Origin: Prorocentrum cordatum
Taxonomy: Eukaryota; Sar; Dinophyceae; Prorocentrales; Prorocentraceae
DNA length: 30,000 nt
Direction: 5' to 3'
Assembly (NCBI GenBank): GCA_963575745.1
Contig: CAUYUJ010020275.1
Span: 1-30,000 of the forward strand
Shown here: positions 10,201 to 18,598 of the stretch, in pieces
How positions within the stretch are numbered: the first letter of the stretch is position 1
Layout: every line of letters starts with the position of its first letter
The notes under the pieces: generated by a model
The model's input: only the letters and a program-made list of their open reading frames with translations
What the model was told of the DNA's origin: nothing
The model's database searches: none
Translations under genes and position numbers: made by a program

Positions 10201-10462
10201 TCCTCAGGATGCCGCAGGAGGCTCCAACAGGCTTCAGGAGGCCCCAGGAGACCACATGAGGTCCCAGGGGGCATCAGGAGGCCACAGAAAGACTCAAGAG
10301 GCCACAGGATGTCCCAAGAGGCTCTAGGAGGCCCCAGGAAGCTCCGGGAGGCCTCAGGAAGCCCCAGGAGGCCCCAGGAGGCCAGGTGAAACGCCAGGAG
10401 GCCTCGGAAGGCAACAGGAGGCCCCGAGAGGCCCCAGGAACAGGAGGCCTCAGAAGGCATCA
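10201..10462. repeat. CAGGAGGCCC minisatellite, inverted relative to upstream blocks
   Basis: Degenerate array around CAGGAGGCCCCAGGAGGCC on the + strand. It is approximately the reverse complement of the GGGGCCTCTTGG unit found upstream. Confidence 0.85.
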
Positions 10463-10475
10463 GGAGTGGCTCCAC

Positions 10476-10729
10476 CCCCAGGTGTTTTACGTATGCTCCT
10501 ATATATTGGGCCTCACCTGGAGCACGAATCCTTGATGTTATACGTATGTTTCTCTATGCTGTCCTTCTCCTGTGTACTTATGTTCCTAGAGGGCCTCTCC
10601 TGGGGCACGAGTCCTTGGTGTTTTACGTGTGTTCCTACAGATTGCCCCCTTCTCCTGTGGCTCCAATCCGCAATGTTTTATGTACGTCTGTTGCTATAGA
10701 TTGGGCCTCTCCTGGGGCACGCATCCTCC
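10476..10729. repeat. Irregular GTGTTTTACGT / GGGCCTCTCCTGG repeat
   Basis: Four related units carry GGCCTCTCCTGGGGCACGA followed by TGTTTTACGTRTG. Starts are near 10476, 10545, 10615 and 10672, with variable spacing. No gene. Confidence 0.75.
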
Positions 10730-10730
10730 C

Positions 10731-10832
10731 TAGGAGGTCCCAGGAGGCCCCAGGAGGCCCCAAGAGGCTCCTGGAGGCCCCAGGAAGCCCCAGTAGGTTT
10801 CAGGAGGCCACAGGAGGCCCCAGGAGGACCTA
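10731..10832. repeat. CAGGAGGCCC minisatellite, second block
   Basis: Same unit and strand as at 10201-10462. Confidence 0.8.
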
Positions 10833-11090
10833 GGCTCATGCGCAGAGACGCGCTCGTACTACTGAGGCTCATTCATACTCCAATTCATTATCAGTTAGAT
10901 TCATGACCAGACCGTCACAACTGAAGCCCGTTTATATTCGAAAGCTCTTGCGCCTAGACATTCACGGCGGACAGGTCCATGCGAATAGATGCACATATGG
11001 GGAGCTCCACGCAGTGAATAATCTTCGGGGGGCTTGGAGGCATCCCGCCACCGTGTTTGGGTTGGGGCTGAGGTATATCGGATGCTTGAT
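10833..11090. other. Unassigned spacer
   Basis: No gene is recognised. It contains the dispersed 90-bp-family fragment at 11041-11070. Confidence 0.5.
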
Positions 11091-11570
11091 GGGTCTCCTG
11101 GGAGACCTTTCGGGTGCGTCCTGGAGACAGTTTTTGGACCTGCAGGGGGCCTCAAGGAGGCTTCGTGGAGGCCTTTTGGAGCCCTCTCGGAGTTCCCTGG
11201 GGGCTTTTTGGGGCAACCTGGGGGCGTCTTGGGGCTGAAGGCTCGAACTGTCCGTTCGGGTTCCCCCTCCGGGCAGCCCTGTTGGGGGCCGCTTGGGCCG
11301 TTTTTTGGGCGATCTTCGAGGCCTCTTGGGCCATCGTGGTCGTTGGGAAAACCCAACAGGCGAATGTGCTAAAATCATACGTTTTCCGAAGGGAATATGG
11401 AGATGTCTGCTTCCTGGGGCCCTCTTGGGGGGCCTGTGGGGGGCCTCTGGGAGCATTGGCGGCGTCTTGGGCCGTTTGGATACTACCTTGGGCGTCTTGG
11501 CCCGATCTTTCGGCCATGGGCCGTCTTGGACCGTCTTGGGGGCCCTTTTGGGGCCCTCTTGGCAGAATGG
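11091..11570. repeat. GGGGCCTCTTGG minisatellite with a dispersed macrosatellite fragment
   Basis: The minisatellite is back in its upstream orientation. Inside, at about 11357-11380, GGCGAATGTGCTAAAATCAT resembles GGCGAGATCGCTAAAATATT of the third macrosatellite copy (7552-7572). This suggests that the block is a diverged fragment of the ~850-bp repeat. Confidence 0.75.
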
Positions 11571-11587
11571 TTCGCCCTGGGGTTGCG

Positions 11588-11850
11588 CCGGACCCACCGG
11601 ACCCACCGGACCCACCGGACCCGCCGGACCCACCGGACCCACCGGACCCACCGGACCCACCGGACCCACCGGACCCACCGGACCCACCGGACCCACCGGA
11701 CCCACCGGACCCACCGGACCCACCGGACCCACCGGACCCACCGGACCCACCGGACCCACCGGACCCACCGGACCCACCGGACCCACCGGACCCACCGGAC
11801 CCACCGGACCCACCGGACCCACCGGACCCACCGGACCCACCGGACCCACC
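11588..11850. repeat. (CCGGACCCA)n 9-bp satellite, about 29 units
   Basis: Almost perfect 9-bp array with one CCGCCGGAC variant near 11620. All frames are open: Gly-Pro-Thr and Pro-Pro-Asp on +, Gly-Gly-Ser and Pro-Val-Gly on -. The collagen-like look is a consequence of the unit length. No gene is called. Confidence 0.97.
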
Positions 11851-12060
11851 GATCCGATCCCGACGACGATGATGTTGATGCACATGATGAAGATGATGTC
11901 GATGATGGCGATGATGATGTCGGCGACGACGAGCATGTTGTCACTGGTCAAGATGGTGAAGTCGATACTGCAGGTAATGTTAATGATGTTGTTGACTATG
12001 ATAACGAAGATGATGATGATAATACGGGTGATTTAAATAATCATGATGGGTACCGACTTC
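11851..12060. repeat. Degenerate GATGAT array
   Basis: GAT/ATG-rich low-complexity sequence with GTTGAT, GATGTC and GAAGAT variants. The same type returns at 29393-30000. Confidence 0.8.
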
Positions 12061-12121
12061 ACCATGACCGTCATGATCATCATGACCGCCATCGTCCCCA
12101 CTATAGAACGATTCTCGCGCG

Positions 12122-12321
12122 CCGGACACCGGACACTGAAGGCGACACCGGACACCGGACACCGGGCACCGGACACCGACACCAGACACCGGACACCGGA
12201 CACCGGACACTGGCCACCAGCCACCGGCCACCGGACACCAGACACCGGACACCGGACACCGGACACCCGACACCGGACACCGGCCACCGGCCACCGGCCA
12301 CCGGACACACAGGACACACAC
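12122..12321. repeat. (GGACACC)n 7-bp satellite, left side of the gene island
   Basis: 7-bp GGACACC array with GGCCACC, AGACACC and GGCACC variants, on the + strand. It ends at the left terminal inverted repeat. The same satellite, in the same orientation, resumes at 26527 after the right terminal repeat. Confidence 0.95.
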
Positions 12322-12359
12322 TTTGATCGTCGGGTGGCTGTAAGTGCGGTAAGAGCGTT
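12322..12359 (+). repeat. Left terminal inverted repeat
   Basis: 38-bp arm abutting the GGACACC satellite, matched by its complement at 26488-26525 with a single C/G difference (position 12338). It is followed by about 230 bp of AT-rich non-coding sequence. Confidence 0.85.
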
Positions 12360-12600
12360 CATCTTACATAATCTTAGTTAAGCCATAGAACGTACACTTG
12401 TTGATCGCGCATCTCATGTGTGCATATGCAATACTTATGGTGTTTGTAAGTGTAGATGTAAGTAATATACTAAGTTAGATATCTCTGCTAAGTCGATGGG
12501 GCTGAACATATTCGTGTTTTTGCTAATCATTTGCGTATTTTTTATTCTTAACTTTTTTGAAATCCATTGAATTTCCGTTGTTGTTGTTGTTCAGTTGTTC
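12360..12600. other. AT-rich left subterminal region
   Basis: Distinctly AT-rich compared with the rest of the island. It holds the second inverted block (12487-12504) and several TAAGT words. No gene is recognised. Confidence 0.6.
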
Positions 12601-12741
12601 AGGACCGAGGCGCCGCAGGTACTTGCTGTACCTCGCGGCCGCGGCGCTGCGGGCTGCGCGCATGCCCGCGGGGAGGGGGGAGGGAAGGAGGAAAATGTTT
12701 ATCCATGTGTCTTCGGCCCTCCCTTATCCCCCCTTTCCTTA

Positions 12742-13030
12742 GGCGGCGCACCGCCTTCTCCTCCGTCGCCTCGTCCTCCGTCGGCGGTAATCCGCCTTCT
12801 CCCCCCCCCCATGGCGGCAATCCGCCTTCTCCCCCTCCGTGGCGGCAAACCGCCCTTCTGGCGGCAAACCGCTTTCTCCTCCTTTGGCGGCAAACCGCCT
12901 ACCCCTTCTGGCGGCAAACCGCCTTCTCCTCCTCTGGCGGCAAACCGCCTACCCCTTCTGGGGGCAAACCGCCTACTCCTCCTCTGGCGGCAAACCGCCT
13001 TCTCCTCCTCGTGGCGGGAAACCGCTTCTT
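12742..13030. repeat. Cluster of about ten GGCGG-N4-CCGCC hairpins
   Basis: Short inverted repeats GGCGGCAAACCGCC and relatives begin at 12742, 12783, 12813, 12841, 12860, 12886, 12910, 12936, 12986 and 13013, separated by TTCTCCTCCT-like pyrimidine spacers. From 12860 on they form a tandem array of period about 25 bp. They lie in the spacer before the first gene and contain no coding signal. Confidence 0.9.
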
Positions 13031-13236
13031 CCCAACCGCCCTATCGGCGGCTTGCTTTGCCGCCTCCTTCCACCCCCTCGGCGGCAAGCCGCCCACCCCT
13101 TTCCCCCCTCCCCTCCCTGGCCTCTCCTTGACCCGCCCTCCCCCATAGCTCTCTTCTTCCCCCCCGCGCGCCCTTCGGCACCCCCTCCCCCGCCCCCCCT
13201 TCGACACCCCCTCCCCCCTGCGCCCCCCCTCGCCCA

Positions 13237-13371
13237 GGAGGAGGAGGAGGAGGAGGGAGAGGAGGAAGAGGAGAAGGAGGAGGAGGAGGAGGGGGAGGAG
13301 GGGGAGGAGGGGGAGGAGGAGGAGGAGGAGGAGGAGGGGGAGGAGGAGGAGGAGCAGGAAGAGCAGGAGTA
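13237..13371. repeat. GAG/GGA purine tract upstream of the first gene
   Basis: 135-bp polypurine stretch made of GAG, GGG and GAA triplets, ending GAGCAGGAGTAGGA about 130 bp before the start codon of the first gene. It lies in the presumed 5' region. Confidence 0.85.
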
Positions 13372-13500
13372 GGATATGTCCGTCGCACGCGCGTTGGCTC
13401 GATCCGTTTTTGGCGAGCCCTCCTCCGAGGGCTTCGGGCGGCGTGCGCGCGCGGGGAGTCGCGCACTCCGCTCGGCGCGCGGTCGCGCCGCATCGCTGCC

Positions 13501-15598
13501 ATGGAGGGCATCCTTCGAGGCCGCCTGGAGGAGGCGCGGGCGGCGTTCGTAGCGCGCGGCAGTGCGACGGAGCACCTTCCTGCCTGCATCCAGGCGGCGA
13601 CGTCCCAGCGCTGGTCGCAGCTCCAGAGTGCGCAGTTTGCTGCTTTGGGCGGCGGCGTGGGGTGGGCGCAGTCCGAGCTGGGAGACTTCTTGCAGGCTCT
13701 GTCGTCGGGCAGCCTGCAGGGGAGGAAGCTCCAGAACTACGAGGGGTTCATTGAATTTCTGACGCCTCAGTTGTGGGAGTTCGTGCTCTCGCCGCATTCG
13801 GGCTTCACTGCCAAGATGGCGGCGTTCTCAGAGCACCTCGGGGCGCTTGGCCTGAGGCATCCGAGCTGCCCGACGGCCGCCAATATGGCAGCATTCTTGT
13901 TGCTGGTGTGCAAGCAGACAGGCGTGGAGACGGGCGAGATCACGAGGGAGCTGTTGCAGTCATATCTGGCCACAGTGAAATCCTCGTTCAAGAATCTCGT
14001 GGCGACGATGCCGCCGCCCAGGGATGGCATCCAGGCTCTCCCCATCACGCCTGGGAGGCTCCAGTCTCAGTACCCCATCACGTACGTCGACGCCTTCCCG
14101 CCAGGTGTTGGAGCGACGGCGCCGCAGATAAATCCCGTCGAGATGGTGACGATTGCGAAGCTGATTAATCTCCGTGCAGGGAAGAAGAGCGGCCACCTCG
14201 CGCTGCCCGCGCCTGCGCCCGCCCGCGGCGGGCTGCAGCCATCCCACGGCCCAGGCGGCGGCTCTCCTCAGCAGCACCTCCCCATCGCGGCGGCCGATTC
14301 GTTCTCTGGGCGCTGGCCGACGGCTCCACGGGGAATAACAGAACGCATTCCCCCGCGGGACACCTGGTATTGGGTCGAGGGGTGGGTTCCTGGATCGGCG
14401 CGGGGTACGTTTCTGGATGCCTGGATGGAGGGCGTGTTGTGAAATATTCCCCCCCCCCATCCCCCTAGGGGGATGGGGGGGGGGGGGATATTTTCGTTCG
14501 GCGGTGATCCGCCTGATTTCAGGTGGGGCTTTCGCGCAGCGGCGGCCGCTGGCCCAACCCAGCCATCCAGCTGATCGACCGCTCGCAGACGCAGCAGCCG
14601 CAGGAGCCGTTGCAAGAACGAGCAGGTTCGAACCACCAGCTTTCGATGGCGGCGGGGAGTTCGGATGCGCCGTCGACGCAGCAACTGGCGGCACACGATG
14701 GCGGCAAACCCGCCGACTGTCAGCCGTTATCGAGCACCGCCGCCGCCCAAACGGCCTCGATCAGCAAGAGCCGCGCGGCGAAGAAGCAGAAGAAGCATGA
14801 GCTGCCGATCGAGCTCGACTCCGACTCCGACTTCGGCATCGTCGCCGTGACGCCGCCGCCCAAGGCTGAGAAGGTCGGCATCGCCGCAGGCTCTCTGAAG
14901 AAGACCCCGACGGAGGCGGCTCTGGCCATGGTCGCGGCCATGGATAAGAGGACGAAGGCGGTCAAGACGAAAAAGAACGCCGAGGCGGTGAAGGCCCCCA
15001 CGCTTGCCACGGGTAATGCTGCTAAGAAGACGACGCCGCCTGGCAATGACAACGCGGCAAAGAAGACGACGCCGCCTGCCGCGGGCAACGTGGCTAAGAA
15101 GACGCCGCTCCCCACGGGCAAGAAGACGGACGGCGCGGCTGGGAAGGACAAGCAGCGCAAGTGGGCGAAGCCGAGGTGGGAGATGCAGACCACACGCAAC
15201 TTGGCGAGCGGGGTTGAACCTCCCACCGATGAGGCGTCGGGCGCGCGCGGCGATTCCCAGCAGCCCCGCTGGGGTCGCAGTTTGCGCGCCCGCCGCCTTT
15301 CAGGCGACTGTTCATCGTTGCTCCGCCCCCCAGGTGCAGTTCCGCAGCGGCAGGGTCGGCGTCCCTGGCAGCAACGTCAGCCTGAAGTACATCGCGGGCG
15401 ATGAGGCCGACAAGGCCAGATTCTCACCGACGCCCTTCTCGACGCCCTCCTCCGCGCTCTCTTCATTTTCGCCCCTGCCTCGACGCCCCCTCCGCCCCCT
15501 GCTGCCTCGTTGCGCCCGATCGCTCCGAGGCCAGGGCCATCGCGGAGGCGGAGGAGCTGGTCAAGAAGGAGCTCGCCGCCAGGGCGCGCGGCGAGTAA
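13501..15598 (+). CDS. Basic protein of unknown function, four inferred exons (590 aa)
   Basis: Inferred exons are 13501-14433, 14523-15212, 15334-15414 and 15530-15598. All joins keep the frame. The start is chosen for its GCTGCCATGG context. Residues 1-310 are a mostly helical, Ala/Leu-rich region (EGILRGRLEEARAAF, NYEGFIEFLTPQLWEF). Exon 2 is basic, with SISKSRAAKKQKK, an acidic ELDSDSDFG patch and three or four NAAKKTTPP repeats, suggesting a nuclear or nucleic-acid-binding protein. The spliced C-terminus reads WEMQTTRNLASG, VQFRSGRVGVPGS and LKYIAGDEADKARAIAEAEEL. From memory this resembles a short W-E-x2-x-R ... R-x-G-x2-G-x-G/S ... K-Y module that ends many predicted dinoflagellate proteins; this was not checked. 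Intron 1 is GT-AG and carries a ~50-nt hairpin. Intron 3 is GC-AG with GCCAG repeated at both borders. Function unknown. Exon borders are inferred. Confidence 0.6.
14434..14522 (+). other. Intron 1 of the first gene, with a ~50-nt near-perfect hairpin
   Basis: 89 nt, GTGTTG...TTTCAG, phase 0. It removes the in-frame TGA at 14440-14442. The arms AAATATT-C10-ATCCCCCT (14442-14466) and AGGGGGAT-G13-ATATTTT (14467-14494) fold with no loop. A GGCGGTGATCCGCC hairpin follows at 14500-14513. GTG starts both the intron and the downstream exon, so the border could slide. Confidence 0.6.
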
Positions 15599-16362
15599 TT
15601 CGCGCTACGACTCTTCAACTCTCCAGGCCAACGGGGCGGCCTCGGGATAACAAAAAGGTCGTGGCGGATATGCCGCCTCGTGGCGGATATGCCGCCTTGT
15701 AGCGCAGCCTTCTCGCCTTCCAACTCGTGGCGGACATGCCGCCCCCGCCCCACCCCTTTGCGCTCCTCCGCCCTTCAGGCGGACATGCCGCCGCCCCCCT
15801 CCCCTACTCGGCCCACTCCGCGCCCCCGCGCCACGTCCCTGCGCCCCCCTCTCCGCTGTCAGGCACTGGATCCCACGCCAACTAACGTCGGGGAGACGCC
15901 CACTGCTCGAACGGCGAAGGCGTTCACCCAGAATGGCATGGGCGCGCGCGAAGGCACCGACGTTGCCACCGCCCGTTCAACGACGAAAACAAGTGAACCA
16001 AGACCTGCACATTCAAAGGGACGCCAGTTCACTTATATTTCTGGTTCCCAATGCCACCCTCACTCTGCCCCCTCCCCCGAGACCCCGTCGCAAGAACCAG
16101 CGGGGCCCTTCTGAGAGGCCCCCGAGGGCTCGAGGAGCTCCAAGACTTCAATGGGTCCATGGGCAACCCCCTCCCCCTCCTCCCGAAGTCTCGCTTCCGC
16201 GTCCGATTCCATTTCGGTTCAAGCCCGCGGCCCGCGGGTGCCCGCGAGCCCGCGCGGGGTCGGCCCCCCCCTTTCGCGCCGACGCGTGGGCTGGGGCCCG
16301 CGCGCCGAGGCTGCGCCGCAGCCACCGCGTCGCGCTCGGCGCCTCGCACTGCGGCCGCGGCC
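15599..16362. other. Spacer with four GGCGG-N5-CCGCC hairpins
   Basis: GGCGGATATGCCGCC occurs at 15663 and 15682, GGCGGACATGCCGCC at 15729 and 15778. The rest is GC-rich. A frame open through 16051-16362 upstream of the next ATG has poor protein character and is treated as 5' leader. Confidence 0.6.
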
Positions 16363-17407
16363 ATGGCAGACAGCGACAGCGCGTTCGACGCGTTGGAGGC
16401 AGCTGCATCGCCAAAACAAGTGGCCCCGCGTGCGGTAGCCAGGGACGCGCGCATCGCGCGCGAAACTGGCTGGCCGCTCTCGGTCGAACTGTTTTGGCGA
16501 TTCGGCGCAGGAGATGTTCGGGCCAGCGATGCAGTTGCTCTCCGACCTTGCGGGCGTGGACAACAACGCAGGGGATCGGTCTTCCTCCGCCAGCGGCAGT
16601 CGGCCAGCCAGCGCGCCCACGTTGGCGGCGCAGCCAGCGCGATCGCGCAGCCCGCGCCACCCGCGGGCACCGTCGACGCCGCCGCGCAGGCGGGGGCCGA
16701 CGTCGCCGCCGCGGGACCCGCGGCAGCGGCCTTTCCCGCCCTCGGCTCTCGTGAAGGAGCTCGCGTCGCACATGCGGGGCGCGACGCCTGTGGTGGAAGA
16801 GCCCCCCGAGGCGGTGGAGGCGCATCCCAGCGCGGTGGAGGCGTTCAGGACGCAGCTGCGAGCCTGGCTGAGCGACCCCGTTGGGAATCCCATCGACTGG
16901 CGGTCGGAGAACGTGCTCGCCGTGCTCAAGGAGTACCAGATGAAGTACGACTACAAGAAGTTCCGCGACCGCGGCCCGCCTGGCCCCGCCATGGGCGGGC
17001 CGCAGACGTGGCAGGGCCAGGCGTGGCGCGCCAATGCGAAGCGCTGGGGGAACCGAGGTGGCGCAAAGCGCGAGATGTACGCGAAGCTGCACGGCAACAA
17101 GGCAGCGCCGCGGGTGCGCGAGGCGCACGTCCCCAAGCCTCAGCTGATGCATCGGGAGCCCAAGGCGCCGAACTTGCCCAAGACGATGCCTCAGCAGGCG
17201 CCGTGGAGGACTGGCAATATGAACCCTCCAGTTCCGCCTCCGCCGCCGAAGACCATGGGGCCGCCGCCGCCGAAGACCAGGCAGCCGCCAGCAGGGAAGC
17301 CCAGCATGGTGCAGCCGAGGGCAGGGCGTCGGCTGCAGCCGACAAGCAAGATGGCACCACCGCCAGCGAAGCCGCGCCCGCCCGCCCGCCGAGATGTCTT
17401 CTTGTAG
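16363..17407 (+). CDS. Pro/Arg-rich protein with a VGNPIDWRSE motif, two inferred exons (about 317 aa)
   Basis: The start at 16363 has a GCGGCCATGG context. The first 19 codons (MADSDSAFDALEAAASPKQ) are in one frame and the rest in another, so an intron is needed: 16420-16510 (GTGGCC...GCGCAG) fits phase 0. A donor at 16435 (GTAGCC) fits equally well. The protein then has a Ser/Arg/Pro-rich segment (PARSRSPRHPRAPSTPPRRR), a helical part with SDPVGNPIDWRSE at about residues 140-152 followed by LAVLKEYQMKYDYKKFRDRG, a Gly/Trp/Arg stretch, and a Pro/Lys-rich tail of PPPPPKTMGPPPPK type ending FL-stop. Composition suggests RNA or nucleic-acid binding; no family is recognised. A 39-bp stretch coding for the SDPVGNPIDWRSE region recurs at 22116-22154. 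Confidence 0.6.
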
Positions 17408-17942
17408 GGTGATCGCGTGGACCTGCAAGCGGGCTGGGGTGCATAGCTTCCGTAATTCGAGCGCGGATAGTTGCAGCTATCCGCGCTGACGCGTCATGAC
17501 GCGCCGCCTCTCCCCGCCTCGTCTCATCTCATCTCTCCTCCCCTCTCTTCGTTGCCGATCTATCTCATTGGCGGACGCGCCGCCTCCCCCCGCCTGGCGG
17601 ACAACCGCCGTTCAGATACGAGCATCGGCGCATCGGGTTTGTTCTATGCGGTTGGAAAAAAACACCAGTCCTTCCCTGAGCCACCCATTGGCGGCTAAAC
17701 CGCCCTGAAGCCTCCATTGGCGGCCACGCCGCCCATTGGCGGCTAAACCGCCCATTGGCGGCCACGCCGCCCTGAGCCCTCCATTGGCGGCTAAACCGCC
17801 GCCGCCGCCTGCTGGCATCCCGAAATGTGCGATGCCACCGCGCCTCTTACACATGTATGTTTTTGTTGTTGGGACGCTGTATCGGCTCGAATCTAGGCGC
17901 GCACAGGCTCGCGCCCCACGCCGCCCCTGCGCTAGCCGTGCA
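17408..17942. other. Spacer with 3' hairpin, palindrome and seven GGCGG-N4/5-CCGCC hairpins
   Basis: An 11-bp perfect stem (AGCGCGGATAG 17460-17470 / CTATCCGCGCT 17477-17487) is followed by the 14-bp palindrome CGCGTCATGACGCG (17490-17503), 53 bp after the stop codon. It is possibly a 3'-end structure. GGCGG hairpins start at 17570, 17596, 17690, 17719, 17739, 17758 and 17786; the last five alternate CTAAA and CCACG loops. Confidence 0.75.
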
Positions 17943-17983
17943 CTTCTCGCCCTGCCGCCATGGCAGGCCAGCAGGGCGAGAAG
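17943..17983 (+). promoter_or_regulatory. 13-bp hairpin that places a start codon in its loop
   Basis: The perfect arms CTTCTCGCCCTGC (17943-17955) and GCAGGGCGAGAAG (17971-17983) enclose a 15-nt loop, CGCCATGGCAGGCCA, which contains the ATG at 17960. If the mRNA includes the left arm, the start codon would be presented in a stable stem-loop. A translational control role is inference. Confidence 0.6.
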
Positions 17984-18598
17984 ACCGTCATGTTCGGCTT
18001 CAAGTGCCCACAGAACAGCAGCTGCAAAAGGGGCGGCAAGTGGTTCCAGGGAGAGACAGTGGAGGCGGCCAGGAACAAGCTGGTGAACCACCTTCGCGTG
18101 TCGCCGTACCACGACTTGAGCGAGGACGAAGCGGAGGTAGCTGCTGTCGCACTCGAGCCCGACTCGTGGGAAGTCGACCTCGCGGAGTGGCGCCAATGGG
18201 AGGAGGAGAAGGCCAACTGGGGCTCCGCCAAAAGGCGCAAGGGGGCGCCGAAGGTCGAGCTGGCGCCAATCCCTCCACAATCCCGCGTGGAGCGCTCGCA
18301 CCAGCTGAAGGACGCGTTCTCGGAGGGCAGCGGATCGTCAGGCGCAGCTTCGTCAGCCACGGCGGGCATGAGGATGTCCACGGCGTTGGCCAGCCAGATG
18401 TCGCCCGATAGCATCGTGGTGCTCAACGGCACCCAGTGCCAGGCTGTGCTCGACTCGTTGCGCCGCGCGCGTACTGCGACGCAGATGTGCGCCCAGATAG
18501 CGGAGCGCGCGGTGAACGCTTTCCGCCAAGAGGAGCAATGCATCGCCGAGTGCGAGGACGTGCTCGCGAGCTGGCTGGTGCGCAACGCGACCTCGTAG
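17960..18598 (+). CDS. 212-aa protein with a C2H2-like finger
   Basis: Single open exon from ATG in a CTGCCGCCATGG context to TAG at 18596-18598. Near the N-terminus it reads FGFKCPQNSSCKRGGKWF and then ARNKLVNHLRVSPYHDLS, giving C16-x5-C22-x21-H44-x6-H51. The Cys pair, the long linker with a conserved-looking Trp and the HL-x3-S-x2-H element match what I recall of a zinc-finger-like family that is very numerous in dinoflagellates; its function is unknown. An acidic/Trp segment (DSWEVDLAEWRQWEEEKANW), a basic SAKRRKGAPK patch, a Ser/Ala linker and a C-terminal helical region with three Cys follow. The gene is intronless as read. Its start codon lies in a 13-bp hairpin loop. Nucleic-acid binding is a reasonable guess. 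Confidence 0.7.
   Translation: MAGQQGEKTVMFGFKCPQNSSCKRGGKWFQGETVEAARNKLVNHLRVSPYHDLSEDEAEVAAVALEPDSWEVDLAEWRQWEEEKANWGSAKRRKGAPKVELAPIPPQSRVERSHQLKDAFSEGSGSSGAASSATAGMRMSTALASQMSPDSIVVLNGTQCQAVLDSLRRARTATQMCAQIAERAVNAFRQEEQCIAECEDVLASWLVRNATS

Noticed and set aside
11293-12036. Collagen-like (Gly-Pro-Thr)n open frame
   Set aside because: Product of the 9-bp satellite; all three + frames and the minus frames are open through it, with no start or flanking protein character.
12839-13372. 177-codon frame ending in poly-Glu
   Set aside because: Composed of hairpin repeats and a GAG purine tract; no protein-like segment.
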